From: Lepidonotus clava
Lineage: Eukaryota > Annelida > Polychaeta > Phyllodocida > Polynoidae
Assembly: GCA_936440205.1 (NCBI GenBank)
Contig: OW387142.1
Coordinates: 15,714,736-15,778,735, forward strand
DNA length: 64,000 bases
Direction: 5' to 3'
In this document: positions 1 through 12,673 of the stretch, one piece after another
Position numbering within the stretch: the first letter of the stretch is position 1
Layout: each line of letters starts with the position of its first letter
The notes under the pieces: model-generated
Seen by the model: the letters and a program-made list of their open reading frames with translations, nothing else
Databases searched by the model: none
What the model was told of the DNA's origin: nothing
Made by a program: the position numbers and the translations under genes

Positions 1-53
1 CGCTATAATACATGATACACAGGCTATGCATAGATTAGAATAGAAGTACCTAC

Positions 54-87
54 CTGTATCTTTAAAGCTGTTTCCGTCTCTATCGTC
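54..87 (-). CDS. Possible short internal exon at the window edge
   Basis: On the minus strand a T-rich tract followed by TTAG is followed 34 bases later by a good donor, CAG|GTAGGT. The enclosed stretch is open in one frame (reading ...ETALKIQ before the donor). No protein family can be recognised from so few codons, and the neighbouring exons would lie outside the window or are not visible. It may equally be a chance pairing of splice-like signals in AT-rich DNA. Confidence 0.15.
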
Positions 88-1396
88 CTAACATAATGCA
101 AAAAAAAGATCCCCTTGAGGACTCATACTCATATCCAAATGGTTGCCTTGCTAAGGACTGCAGTGAATCATGGCTATGATTTAACATTTTTGTAAAAATG
201 CGCATCTTAACTTGACTTACAAGCTACCATGCCTTAATATTTCACGGTCCAATCCTTTAATCATTCAAGAATAGCCTCGTTAGAAAGCTGCATCCTCTCA
301 TGTATGCTTTCAAACCGCAGTCAATTCCTAGATGACTCAAGTCCTGACGTTAAATTAGATTACAAGGACAAATTGCCTCAGGGACACCCAAGCCACAACA
401 TATACAGGAAAAACGGCCAATAGACTTGTAGGTTGTTAAAGTCACTGTCATCTTACCCAACAAGTGTAATTAAGGACCGCTATCTAATTCCTATTCCATA
501 TGTACATAAAAGGGGAAACTGTCTTTGTAAAAAGGGGCTCGGGAGTAATCAATTCTGAACATCAAGGGAGTGGCAGGCAACGCGAGACTAATAAAATAGC
601 GTGACAAGGTATGTGTGAATGGATAACAGGGGAATGTGCACTAGATTGTAAGGCTCTAGGATCATTATAAAATAATATGTTTATCTGTATTTATGACAAA
701 TCCTCTGTATCAAACTATTGATTGTGCAAAGTTGGCCGAATGCCAGAAGTAAATGAGAAGGTAAACCGCATATAAATCATTGTGGAGAATATAGAATAGT
801 AGATTACTTGGTATATGCTGTTGTTTAGTTCTCTTGAATTTAGCAATGTATTTCATTGTCCGCATGCTGTCGTTTCCCGAGACATTAACTAATCATGAAC
901 TGCCAAGGTTGAATAAAATAATGTTATTGATATCGTTTTGAGGTTAATTTATCGTTATTATTTGACTTGCTTCGGCTGCTTCTGCTTGCCCAATTCTCGT
1001 AACTTTTCTCATTTATCGCCAGAGCTCCCAGTATCAAGAGAAACGACATCACCGATTTAGAAGACCAATAGTGACACACATATTTTTAGATTTCTAGATA
1101 GCAAACTAGTATCGAAAGTGCAAACAATCTGAGTGCTTTATAATATTGTTAGAAGCGTAGTCCTTTTGCATGACCTCTAATCTTGACGCAATGAAACTCA
1201 GATACTAAAATAGGGTTTCGGTTACAGCAAATGACTTTCCAGGGCTGAAGTTGAATGTTTTGTGTCTGTGAAGACGTGCTCAAAGTACTTGTAATTGATT
1301 GACCTGCCGTGGGACAGGACAAAACCAGTGGGGAGCAGCTCCCACCAGAGCAATCCCTCTCTAATGAGCAGCTTATGGTAAAGGAATTGCAACCCC
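88..1396. other. AT-rich sequence without visible genes
   Basis: No long open frame, repeat or island was seen. The sequence is AT-rich and short frames are broken frequently, as expected for intergenic or intronic DNA. Confidence 0.5.
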
Positions 1397-1817
1397 TACA
1401 CTGAAAACACAGAGTTGTCAAAATGGTGCCAAAAACGACAACCCAATGTTGTCTGTGTCTTTTATACAAAAAATCTTATTTATGAATAGTTTCATGTTGT
1501 AGATATCATAGTCCATACTAATGGCGTCCTATTATCTTATTACAATTTATTAGGTATGGCCATTACACATAGGAGGCCTATGAGTTGTATGGTTTTTGAC
1601 ACCATTCACTTACAATACTTTATCATAGACAGAGGCCATGACAACCTTGGGCTGTCGTTTTAGGCACCATTCACTTACAACCCTAGGGTTGTCAGGCAGC
1701 ACTTTTGACTCTCATTTTGTTCTGTAACAACCCTATGACAACCCGATTCTCAGTTTTTGCTTCTCTGACAACCTTTTTGGCCAAAGTAGTGAGGAGAAAA
1801 TGACAACCTTTGGGTTG

Positions 1818-1963
1818 TCATCCAGCCTCAAAATTCACAATGACCACCCTCTGACCACCCCCAAATTGTCAAAGGATTGTCACAAGGTTGTCATCCAGCC
1901 TCAAAATTCACAATGACCACCCTCTGACCACCCCCAAATTGTCAAAGGATTGTCACAAGGTTG
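1818..1963. repeat. 73 bp tandem duplication inside the transposon
   Basis: A 73 bp unit beginning TCATCCAGCCTC is repeated twice with no difference that I can see, so the duplication is recent compared with the element. The unit itself contains further TGACCACC/TGTCA words. Confidence 0.85.
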
Positions 1964-2009
1964 TCACACAGCATCAATGGCCTGAAATGAGCCCTGCTCT
2001 GCCCCCACA

Positions 2010-2071
2010 AGTCACCTATGACAACCCAAAAGTCACCTATGACAACCCAAAAGTCACCTATGACAACCCTC
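2010..2071. repeat. 21 bp repeat, three copies
   Basis: The unit AAAGTCACCTATGACAACCC occurs three times head to tail (first copy slightly different), directly upstream of the right inverted repeat of the element. The short open frame over it is a by-product of the period being a multiple of three. Confidence 0.85.
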
Positions 2072-3099
2072 TGACAACTTTAAAGTGGTTCTCTGACGAC
2101 TTTGTGTTTTCAGTGTAGCTATAGTGCTGTTTCATGCCATGCTCTAAGCAAGTATTCCACGGTTAATTTTTACAACCAGGAACAGTACTACGACAAGATG
2201 ACCACCAGATAAAGTAGTTGACATTAAATGTGTGATTGGTGTACATTGAATGGCCACATGTAGGAATTTTGTGCTTCATACACGGGTTCTATTCTATGAG
2301 TTGTCTGTTTGGTAATCTCTCAAAAACATGAGCTTGTCCTAATAATTATACCTGAAATACTGCTGAGCGGGCCTTAAATTCCCAAAACCATCATCATCCC
2401 TCTGTTACTAGCAGTCTCCTCCCTATCCTCATCACCCTTGCCTCAAACATCCCTAACCATTAACGTTCTTTGCGTTCTCTCCGCTCACCACATTTATCAT
2501 TCTATAAAAGCGACGCCAACATTCTGCTATCAGTGACGAAGTCAACCAAGTGTGTAAACCAATTGCCTCATTCTCAACAGCACAAAACATATGAGATTAC
2601 TCTGTCACATTAATCGGGGAATGAGCCATCCCTGCTGATAAGAATTTCTATATTATCACTGCCACCCCTCCTAAATTACAACATTTAGAGATTGTGGGAC
2701 TCCTCTGTCCAATGCCATAGGATCGAATTCACAGATGGTTTTGGAAAAAACATCATAATTCAATGATAAATAGTTTTTTGTTGTTCAGAGGTGCATTGCA
2801 GGTCTGCTGGATCAGGTTGCTATTTGTTGCGGTTGTACTTAGCTGTGGTGACCAAAGCAACAGTAGGGGGTGAGTCCCATGTGAATGTGTATAGGCCTAA
2901 CGACCCGCTACTGTACTAGCTTGTTTGTTCTCATCGTAATTAGTGATGTAGAATTGCAAGGACACCTTCTTGACCTTAGAGGTGCAGTGAATAATATTTT
3001 ATATGGGTGAGGTGGTGGTGTTCTGAAAGTAGTTAACCATTCTGATAAACAACATTGTAAGTATTATCTATGAGGTAAAACCATGCTTTAGGCTCAATA

Positions 3100-3300
3100 G
3101 TTCTAAACTATGATTTATGGTTATAGTATATTGTTAGTATATTTCGGTGTCTATCCCCTCTAATCAATGGGTGCACAATAATCAAAAGCATTATAACAAT
3201 AGCCATACGCCCAACGGTTAACCATAATTATGTCTATGATTGTGCAAGTATATTCGGGTGTTTTCCCCTGTAACCCATCGGTCTACAACCAACAAAAAAT
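3100..3300. repeat. Diverged tandem duplication of about 115 bp
   Basis: Two neighbouring stretches share the pattern GTATATTTCGGTGT..TCCCCT..AATCAATGGGTGCACAA, the second as GTATATTCGGGTGT..TCCCCTGTAACCCATCGGT. Many substitutions separate them, so the duplication is old. No coding potential is seen. Confidence 0.55.
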
Positions 3301-3807
3301 AGCCCAGAGAACTATAGTACCCTCCAAAGGAAGATAGAAATTTCATGTAGGAAGCAAAGACAAAAAATATCATCTTGTGTGCCAAGGGCTTAAGTCCATA
3401 TAACAAGCTGATGTTCCCTTTCTGTCTCCTACCTTAGCCAGAGTATTTGATATTTGAGCCCCTGTGATAAATACATTTGTGAAGGAGGATACCCAGGGGG
3501 CATTAAGTGACGGGAGCCCTCCAGGGGATCCTGCTCCAGCGTCACTCGACACCAGCAGGTGCTGAATATGTATGCAGCGCGAAAGTGGAAAGTTTGAAAA
3601 AAGTGAGGAGTTTGGGGAGAGGTGATCCCCTGAGGCCGACACACATCGCCAGACTAGCTCTCACTGTTTAGGGTAATACAATCTACTAGAGAGACCCCTG
3701 TAAAGTTACTGTGTCTATTGCCTCCCATTAGTACCAGTAGTAGAGGTGTCCTGAACAATTCAGAGAATAGTGTCATTGAGGAAACACTGAAGTGATGAGT
3801 AATACTG

Positions 3808-3843
3808 GTGAGTGAGTGAGTGAGTGAGTGAGTGAGTGAGGGA
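3808..3843. repeat. (GTGA)n microsatellite
   Basis: About eight to nine repeats of GTGA. It abuts a dispersed repeat whose second copy at 8.72 kb has the same tetramer in the same place, so it probably is the simple-sequence tail of that repeat. Confidence 0.9.
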
Positions 3844-4040
3844 TGGACATTTTACACTGTACCGACAACCGATGTCATTTTTCAAGGCAAATGTTGGACG
3901 AATTCTGACCTTTCAGTTTTGAATTGGTCAGTCTTTGGTGATTGTATTGATTAGATGAAGGTGACAGGGTGGGCAAAAAGCAGGGGATCAAAACCTGGAA
4001 ATCATTTTTGCTGTACCTCATCCCTTTGTGAACCCAGGCA
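3808..4040 (-). mobile_element. SINE-like dispersed repeat, copy 1
   Basis: The stretch from about 3932 to 4038 (GGTGACAGGGTGGGCA...TGTGAACCCAGG) matches 8793-8900 closely, with only scattered differences. In both copies a looser match continues left to a (GTGA)n tract. Read on the minus strand, the repeat ends in a (CACT)n tail and carries GGTTTTGATCCCC near its other end, which resembles a tRNA-type B box with one extra base. This is the layout of a tRNA-derived SINE, but no convincing A box was found, so the class is an inference. The match to copy 2 stops near CCCAGG; whether copy 1 extends towards 4250 is unknown. Confidence 0.55.
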
Positions 4041-4259
4041 CCAACTGGGAATTGAGCCAAATGAATCACTTGGTCAGTGCTGGGTCCCCCCTATTGTCAC
4101 CTTTTATGATCAGCAGGGGCTACTGAGGGCCTATATTTTTCCTAGGAGCAGAAGCCCCACCCTGGTACCCCCACAGGGGAGTAATACTGGTCTATGTAAG
4201 GTCAAAGTGAGCCTCGGTGCCTTTAGACCCTTCTGTGTGTTTAATTTATAAAGTACGCC

Positions 4260-7200
4260 TTTTGCTATAAGATCTGAATAGCACTCTTAATCAGACTCCT
4301 ATAGGCATTCTTAAGAAAAATAAATACCGAAATATCTTTAAAGCCCAACAGACCAATAATATGGAGCCACCTCTTTATGGTACGCACGTATCGTGGCTTT
4401 GATGTTACCTTTCGAAATTTAAGTGTATACAATATTTCTTGAAACATCAAATCGATGTACTGCATTTCTCAATATTTTATCAATCTTAACATGTTTATTT
4501 GAATTAACGTGCTCTTAAATTCAACTTACGTCAGCGGTTTCCATTAGAAAAAAATTTAAAGTTGCATTCAGTTTATCTTCAAAGATTATTCTCGGTAAAG
4601 ATTATTCTAAGGCAACACAAATTGTCTCTTTATTTCGTCTTTATTTCCAAAACTAAGTTTCGGTTAAATAAAAGAAATTGCATGCTGTCATCAAACAGAC
4701 AATAATTTGACCAAAAATAGGTGAAGGTTGGCTAGAGGTTGAGAAAATCATTACTTCCTTGATCTTTTAAATGGAAATTTTACACGTTCCTTCAACAAAA
4801 GAACTTTAGTCTTTGTCCTTGCTGAGATTTTTTTTCAAATTAGTTTCTTTTAGTTCCTGAGAAGAGATTCATTCTCTTGGGAAGGGGAGATTTTTTTTCA
4901 CGAACCGTTTTGACGGATGAGCACATTCAGTTCAGGTTCAGATTTTCCGATAAAATAATTCATCCTCTCTTTGGGTGGTCACACAAATACCCGTGGTGAC
5001 CATAATTATGAAGGGCTTCTGCAATCAGACAATATTAGATTTCCTTATGCTGTGTGCGGTTGAAGTGAATTGATTTAAATTACGCAGTTAATTTTGTCAT
5101 TTTCTCTTAGACATGTGAAACAAAGTAGTCAAACTTTCCTCAGTGTTCTGGACAAGGACTTCATTAACAGGGACTTGAAACTATGTTATTAACATCGTGT
5201 TTTTCCCACTACTCAAATTTAATAATACACAAATGGAAATTGTTTATCACAATTAAACGGTCATCATTTCTTTATTGTGATCCTGGTGTACGTGGGGTGG
5301 TCATTCCGACACATCGGCTACCGCTGCAATGGGTGATCCTATAGACACAGTCCATTAACATAATTGCCATGCAATAAAATACTCAATTGATACTAGGACC
5401 CATAATTACTCTGGTGGTCATTTCCACAGTTGCTAAAACCTTCAATTAGCATTTCCCTTTCCCTGGCCCTCTGAATGTGCTAAATTAAGAAAATATGATT
5501 ATTTCTTAATTGGAAACTTAATGAACAGCCAGGCAGTCGGTGATCAATGTAATAGAATTATCAGACCTGGGAAATGGGTGCTGGAGGGATTTGACCTCAC
5601 AGACTCCAGGGTGGGAACCCCTCCCTGCTCTTAGAGGCCAAGGAAGCCCTGAAAACACCTCCAGTCAATTCCTTTCACACCTTTCTTAATGGGGAATTCA
5701 CGATAAAAATGAAATCCGGAGGAGCGAGTTTTATTTCTCACTCATAAAAGCACTTTCCTAAATGGACCTCTTTTTTTCATTTCATACGACTTTATCGCTC
5801 CGTCTTTTCAATCTTTGGGCCATAAACAACCGTTCGCATAATGAGAAGTATTGTTATCTGGTTATGACTGAAGGTTATGTATGGCTGTTTTCTCTTTTAG
5901 GTATGCTAATGAGAATACAAAATAAAACTTATCAACTTAATCATCGGAGTATTATGCAAAGCAAGCGTCTAAACTTTGTTATTTTTCTTTATTGCTTAAT
6001 GCAGATATTCCTTAAGCTTGTTTCAGTGTTCTAATTTCTTTTAGGTGTGTTCGCTGCTCAAGCCTTTTATCTTTATCATTTTTCTTCTTGTACTCCCTTT
6101 CTCGTTTTATGTTATCTTACGCTTTTCATTAAGTTCATGACTAAATTTTTACAGAGCAAAATCTTTCCATTTTCATGGTTCTGTTTGTCTCATTACATAT
6201 GAAGTATAGTGTCGGCTCTATATGTGTGTATATGGCCTATATGTCTCTGTTTTCATCTCTGTGTGTTGTCAATCATGCAAGTGATATCACATAGCGTCAA
6301 CATGCTTCTCTCTATATTGCAGATCTCTGCATATTGATTTCTGCGTTCATCTGACTTCCCCACTCCCACTTCTTATCTTACTTATTTTCCCTAGGGGCTC
6401 TGTAGCTTTGATATTCAAGCCTTTCACAATGATAATTCATAATGATAGTGTTTCCACATATCATCATTCCTTCATCTCTGATTCTATAAATGTGCCCATA
6501 TCCGCGTGTGTCTTCTTCTTTCCTATCTCGGATTCGTATCCGCAATTGTTCCCTTCCCTCTATTTTTGATATCTCCCCACAAGCTCCCTCTGACAAATTG
6601 AATCATCGAGTGTAATCTCCCTATCAGACCATTGGAATTTGACAGAGAAAGAAGATATCTGCTTTGATAAATTCAATTTATGGCGCATATCACCAGCAAA
6701 TCCGGTTTTAGTGGCTATTATAACAATTCACTGGAGGTTAGATGCCTGAAATTCTAATAACTTATTAATTACAATTTGTGGTTGTTTCCTATAGCTTTAA
6801 TGAATTCGTGCCGCAATTAGATTAATTGATGACAGCAAGAGCTTCTCATGCCCAAACGAATTAGTATGGAATTTTCAAAATATTGATTTTAAAGCACGCT
6901 GCAGGAAATTCGGTAATTCAGATTCTATTTAATATCAAATCTTGTTTTTTTCTAATCAGTGCTATATCGTTCGTCATAAATGCAACGCTAGGTAGCAGTC
7001 TCTTATGGTTCGGGGTGCATGAAGAAGCAGCATTATATCTATAATCGTGTAATATAAACTGGAAGTAAATTAATATGTTTATCATATTTCTTAAATGCGA
7101 GGACACTATGAATAATCTGTTTACCCAGGCTATTTCTCGGAAGGCCACCTTCAAATTAAAGTCCAGATGTTTACTATCCCTGTTCAGAAGCTCTGGACAT

Positions 7201-7860
7201 CAGACATCGAGTGTTGAAATATTTCTGATACTGGAGATAGGACTTCTATCTGATCTCACAGACATATATATCCACACACTGAGATCCATATCAGCCAGAC
7301 ATGGACAGTGCCTGCGCCCAATGTTCTCCACTAACGGGTTCTGAGAAAAAAGCCCTTGTTATATAGGACGAAACCACAGGGGAAGTCCTGGGAACAGAAA
7401 GAAGACATCTCTGAAAGGGTCTTTTATAACATTCCACCTTTAGAATACGACCTTGCTATGGCAATTTATTTTCGATATATATGGATTTGTGGGTAGGCGA
7501 GTGTTGTTTCTTGTAGTTCTATTCACAGTAACAAGAGGAAAGGGGAAGCTGTATACCCACCTGGAAAATGTATATTTTGTCAATGTATATTCATACTATT
7601 ATGTATTAGGTACAATGTAGACGGTTACAATTGATCTATCGTTTTTCTATATTTCTGGGACTTTGGCTATTGTGATCTTTTATTTTGCTGGTCAACCTAG
7701 CCACGCGGCTATGAAATAAATCTAAAATACATATCATCAAGATGATGGAAATATGCATTAATATCTTACAAGACTATTCGTACGAAACCAATAAATACAT
7801 AGGCCCTATGTATGTTTTCTAAATACATAACAAATTTAATGATTATGAAATGACTACAAA
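4260..7860. other. Long AT-rich stretch, no gene seen
   Basis: This 3.6 kb has no credible coding frame and no transposon ends that I could match. The part from about 5.2 to 5.9 kb is dense in homeodomain-type words (CAATTA, TTAATT, CAATAAAA, CATAAAAG) mixed with short GC-richer patches such as the one near 5.29 kb. That is compatible with an enhancer but far from proof. Frames of 60-90 codons here are broken, start without context and show no motif. Confidence 0.4.
5880..5910 (+). promoter_or_regulatory. Pyrimidine tract ending TTTTAG|GTATG
   Basis: TGTTTTCTCTTTTAG is directly followed by GTATGC, an acceptor-like signal joined to a weak donor-like one. A similar arrangement, TTCTTTTAG|GTGTGT, lies near 6045. 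Both are weaker than the site at 18.6 kb and may be chance in T-rich DNA. Confidence 0.15.
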
Positions 7861-8720
7861 TATAGTCCCAAGCCTATTTTGGAGTGGTGTTACATTATCC
7901 GCACAATGTCTTGGTTCATGGCGTATGCCAACATACCAACCTTTGAGGTGAAATCCACAATCTTGGGGCCAAGGACCATGAGAACCCACGTCAGGTCGCG
8001 GATATATATCCTCATCCGGCGTCAGTTAAGTCAACAGCGTTTTACTCTCACCCTGAATTGGCCCCTCGATCCCATCACATCGACCGGCCTGCACTCTACC
8101 CCAGTCTTATTTCCCATCAAATCAACTCCAGCAACTAGGGGCAGGTCTCAAGCAGTTGCCAGCAGACTTTGAGCAGTTGCAAGCAGGTGCAGGGTAGTTT
8201 CGGGGAGGTCCACAGTAGTAACGAACAAGTACGAGAGTTCTGATAATGATAATGATAAGTGTAAGATAAGGTAAAACGAGAAAGGGAGCACAAGAAGAAA
8301 TAGAAGTAAGAGGCTTGATCGAGAACCACATCTAGAAGTAGCGAGAGTTCTGCCGAGTAGATAACGAATATGTTCCTGGCAACTCTCTGTGTGTTAGACA
8401 CTAGATGTAATAAGTGATATACTTTGCTGTGGATAAAATTGCGTAATTCATATCTAAACTCTACCAGCAACCCCTGAATAAATACAAAATAATATGAAAA
8501 CATTTCTTTGTTTACCGACAACCCTATAGATGATCGATTGTGAGTACTGAGAAATTGCCCTTGGTAAGAAATGTTCAGCCTCAAGGCAGATCAAAAATTT
8601 TACAGTTCAAACTGATACCAACCTTAAGTCAAGCAAAACATTAAAATATACCTCTCTTCTCTCTATATCCATATGGTAAGGTAAGATGTGACCGCCTGAA
8701 TCTTATGTCTGTTATAGGAT
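7861..8720. other. Unassigned stretch with a 149-codon minus-strand frame
   Basis: The minus-strand frame from 8584 down to 8135 is one of the longest in the window but begins at a TTG, is rich in Leu, Tyr, Phe and Ser, and covers low-complexity sequence (TGATAATGATAATGATAAG, and GCAGTTGC-type repeats near 8150-8190). No catalytic or structural motif can be seen. I regard it as an accidental opening or an old repeat remnant; it is listed so that the region is not mistaken for empty. Confidence 0.25.
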
Positions 8721-8901
8721 GTGAGTGAGTGAGTAATAGATTCTTTACACTGTTTCTACAACTAAGGTCATATTCACGGCAAAAACAAATTCTGTCTTTA
8801 GTGATTGTATCTATGGGTTGAAGGTGACAGGGTGGGCAAACAGCAGGGAATCAAAACCTGGAAATCACTTTTGCTGTACCTCATCCCTTAGTGAACCCAG
8901 G
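8720..8901 (-). mobile_element. SINE-like dispersed repeat, copy 2
   Basis: Second copy of the repeat seen at 3.8-4.04 kb, in the same orientation: a short GTGAGTGAGTGAG tract, a diverged middle, then GGTGACAGGGTGGGCAAAC through TTAGTGAACCCAGG. The shared part ends at the same base in both copies, which marks the true edge of the unit. Confidence 0.6.
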
Positions 8902-9655
8902 TTATAGGATGTCTGAGGATTGTGAGATACCCTTCAAAGCTACACTCGGCACCAAAGTCATATCCTGTCGAGAGATTGGATCGGCATTTGCCACAATACA
9001 CCTTGGTAACCCAGACCTTATCTAACAGTCAGCGGGTCGTACCAGGGCAACAGTTGTTTGGTAACAGCTCGTCTAGGTCATTACCAGGGGCTATAACTAT
9101 AATCACGTTTGTAGCCCATAAGATTGCATTTAATGTATCACCTTCACCATTAATTGTTTTATAGAACTTCATGTTCAACTTAGCTAGCTTTTCGATGTTA
9201 GGGAGTTTCAGATCCCACAACGCATCTCGATACGTCAACGTACCTCAAATCTACCAAATAAAATTTTGAGGCTATAAGTACAACATTTTGTAGTTTTAAT
9301 TACATGGTCACATAAGATAAAGGCACCCTAATACACTCACAGTAAAATATTCTCGAAATACATTATAAATGGCCGAGATAAAAGATACGTTACATTTGTG
9401 TTACGCTTTGCCTAGCATGATCTGAAACTCCCTAATTGACTATTAATGAGTGACATAACAATACCAGAATAGTTTATGAAATGGTGATATTTAGTGTACG
9501 ACCGGCCAGATGTATTGTTTAGGGAATGGCTTTACAATTTTAATAGTGGGCACTGGCCATTGAATACAATTTATGACGTAACAGAGTTTCAGTTAAACTA
9601 AATGGCCATACCCTTTAAGCGACTTGAGTGGCAACAGGCATTGAGCAATTGGGAG

Positions 9656-9777
9656 AATCGGCCGATTCCTATGGTCGCCTGTAAGTACACCATAATAGCA
9701 ATGTATCACTTTAATATAAAGTCGGCCGATTCAACCCCCAGAGTCGGCTGATTTCAGCACCGATCCGTCAGCCGATT
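9656..9777. promoter_or_regulatory. Cluster of four GGCCGATT-type sites
   Basis: A perfect 12-base palindrome AATCGGCCGATT (9656-9667) is followed by TCGGCCGATT (9722-9731), TCGGCTGATT (9744-9753) and TCAGCCGATT (9768-9777). The surrounding sequence is not repeated, so these look like recurring short sites and not a satellite. The binding factor is not known to me. Confidence 0.4.
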
Positions 9778-10479
9778 GTACAAAAGTTACTCAGTGGGTA
9801 TGGGGCTTAAGATCCATTCAAGTTTCAATTTTCCTCCATGGCCAGACCACCAATGGGCTTTTGTGCCGTGAGCAGAGACCATAAGGTCAGCTGGTGTCAG
9901 AGACACTAATCGCCAGTCTCCACACACTACAATTACACATTTTCCCTCTCGTTTCTGTGCGTGTTCCTGGAGAGAAGTCCCGCTGACCGCTGACCGCAGT
10001 GGTCAGAGAGTTAAGCGGTCATTAAGGTTCTTAATGCCCCCTCCCTAACTTCACATCACCTCATCCCGCTATCCATTCACCATCCCACGCCAAAGACTAG
10101 TGTTTAGTGAGCACGCAACGTGGTACATTCAATTTAACTACTGGATTGTTTGCAAAGGAGACCAAGTTTGATATAAAATGATTTCTTAAAGCTAGGTGTT
10201 TTTTTAACCAAGACATTTTAGTCGTTATGACTGTGATCTACCTCTGAGATGCATTATCATTTAGCCATAAATATTAGACCTTGAGCCTATAGCGAGCTGA
10301 TAACTTAACGATATCTTAACGTTATCAGGAAAGCCAAACAGAATTTCTTATTCAGAAATTTATGTCATTTTGACACTGGTGCAACCACCTAACCAGAAAG
10401 CTTTGCGCCAGAAATTGAGGTGATCGTGTTAGACACTGTATGATATATTGCTTAAAGAGATGTTTAGACGTACTCATGA

Positions 10480-10798
10480 TCAGCCCTTCTACCTTGCAGA
10501 CTACGTATACAGCTGCTGCAATTCAGTCCCCAGCTATCTCACCTTACAGTCCTCACCATGTCCGGTCTTCAACTTTCCCTTCTTGCAGTCATCAGGCCTC
10601 CCATCTTCCAGTCCTCAGTGCTCCTACCATCAAGTCCCCAGTCCCCTCACCCTGCAGTCCTCAGCCCTTCCCACCTTCCAGTCCTTAGCCATCCCACCTA
10701 GCAGTCCTCGGTCTGCTCACCGGCCCACCTACCTTCCAGTCCTCAGCCTTCCTGAATAGCAATCCTCAGGCCTCCAACCAGCCCTTCCACCTTGCATT
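10480..10798. repeat. 116 bp minisatellite, left part
   Basis: A CT-rich array of phrases such as CCTTCCAGTCCTCAGCC. The last unit, 10683-10798, is a full 116 bp copy closely matching the units at 14.33-14.79 kb; further left the copies are shorter and more diverged. Open frames here are produced by the low-complexity composition. Confidence 0.8.
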
Positions 10799-12673
10799 GG
10801 GGCCCTAGATGGGGGGGTCCCCATGTCACATGTCGAATTTAAGAAATGGCCATGTCCCCTGTCACTAAAGGAAAAGCCATGTCGTTAGTGTCACTTACAA
10901 AATAACTAATAGGCCTATTCTCTAACCCTGCAATAGATCTACGGGATTATTTTCTTTTGGTTGCTCAGGCAGTAAAGACAGCAGAGCTGACATTCATTTA
11001 TTCTAGTCTTATTTTAATTATTTTAACAAAACAATTCGCTCTACCAAGGATGGCTGATATTTACAGTATTTTAAGCACCTGCAGGCTAATTTGGGCTGAT
11101 TTTGGAACACCTGGAAAAACTTTAGAAAATAAACGTATAATTGTTACAATCCTCCAATAATGAGTAAATTTTCAAACAACTTAGAAAATATTAAGTGTAT
11201 ATGGATACACTTTTTTTTAAAAATAAGTCTGCAAATTTTTCATCATGTTTAACTACAAATAATGATAAGATTTATGAAAATCTCTATGCTAAAGACTTAA
11301 TTGGGTCTTGTTGACATATTGCCCAGCATGCAACCTATTTTCATTCTGTATGTGATCCCTGGCATAAGGCATCATTATTGCACAATATAAACATGATGTG
11401 CGCGATATAAGACCCAAAAACAGATTATTACATATTTACCCCCTAAGCCTTAAGGGATGAAAGTAGAAAATAGCATATATCTCTGGCAGATACATCTGAT
11501 ATACTTCTATACAAAAAATCGGAGGTCACCCCTATAAGAACTTATTGATAAAAGACAAAACTGGGACTCCATAGAATAAAGTGCGTGATAGGTCTATAGC
11601 CTACCCCTTTTTTACCCTAACAAAGGCCTAAAAGATAAACCTCATGCCCTTCAATGAACATAAGAAGGAATTATGATAAAGTGGTAAATAGATGAAATAA
11701 TTATGTTGGTTGTTTACACACCTAAACTCTGTTGTCGGGGGTCCCTCCAGGCCCATCCTCGCAAACCAGACCCCTGCCGCTGCCACTCTCAGGAGGCCCT
11801 GGTCTCAAAGTATCCGAAACTGGGGAACTTCATGAATATTTAATTAACCCTCTCCTCCAGTAAGAGAGCTGCATGTCCATTCCTTCACATAGCCATAGTT
11901 GGTAATTTTAAACTGACCAATGAGAGCCCAATAAGGGGGTCATCCCTTTTGTCAAACTTTAACTGGGACAGGGGGTTCCCTGTTATCAGACAGCCCTTCT
12001 CAGGTTACCGCATCTCCCCTGGAATCGGCATGGGTCATTAGCACCTATATACCTGATAAAAAGTGCGCCCCTCGGCGGTGGGTTTCAAAGGATGGGTGGT
12101 CCCCAGGTCCAGATTTGGGGTCAGGTTACTATTTAATGGCCTGATGAGAGAGACTGGTGGCTGCCAGGCTCATATCATTTCAATGTTAATATTTCTTTCC
12201 TTTTTTTATTTTTCAATAAATATCTATCAAATTTAATAGTTCCGCACTGATTACACCAAATATGAATACATTGTTGAATACATATGATACAGGCACTAAC
12301 ATAAATAGTCATTGGAGTGTAATCCTTGCGAATCAGTATGTAAAAGCAATATTGTTTCTGACCATGTGATTTTCTCGCGTACGTTTGTTGTTTAAACTGG
12401 TCCTATAGTGCATGGAATACTCAATTCAACGGTATTGGTTTGAAATGTCCCTAAATATAAAATTCAGTTTTTTAAATCATGTGAGTCAGGGGTCTTAATG
12501 GGGATCTGGAAATTTCACTAACCCGGCAAACGTAGGTTCGGGCATGAGAGGGGACCATTCCAGCAGGGTTCCTGGTGTGTCCCTGGCCAAAGGTGTTAAT
12601 TAGATATATACCGTCCCTGATAAGGGCCGGCAGTGCTTCCGATGATTCCCGGCCTGAGAGCTGCGTCTAGCCC

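Larger units (their letters stand above)
1397..2117. mobile_element. Non-autonomous DNA transposon with CACTGAAAACAC ends
   Basis: The element starts CACTGAAAACACAGAGTTG at 1399 and ends at 2115 with the inverted counterpart CACTGAAAACACAAAGTCG (about 20 of 22 terminal bases agree). Both ends are flanked by the dinucleotide TA, read as a TA target duplication. The interior has no transposase-like frame; it is packed with copies of TGACAACC in both orientations and contains two recent tandem expansions. TA targets would fit the Tc1/mariner group, but the CACTG tip is not typical of it, so the superfamily is left open. It looks like a MITE that grew by internal duplication. Confidence 0.75.

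Noticed and set aside
1888-2118. 76-codon plus frame with VTYDNPK repeats
   Set aside because: It is produced by the 21 bp tandem repeat inside the transposon.
3955-4251. 98-codon plus frame
   Set aside because: It runs through the SINE-like repeat and has no support outside it.
8135-8584. 149-codon minus-strand frame as a gene
   Set aside because: Non-ATG start, Leu/Tyr/Phe-rich low-complexity composition and no motif.
10440-10759. Ser/Pro-rich frames of 82-103 codons
   Set aside because: They lie in the CT-rich minisatellite and its diverged edge.
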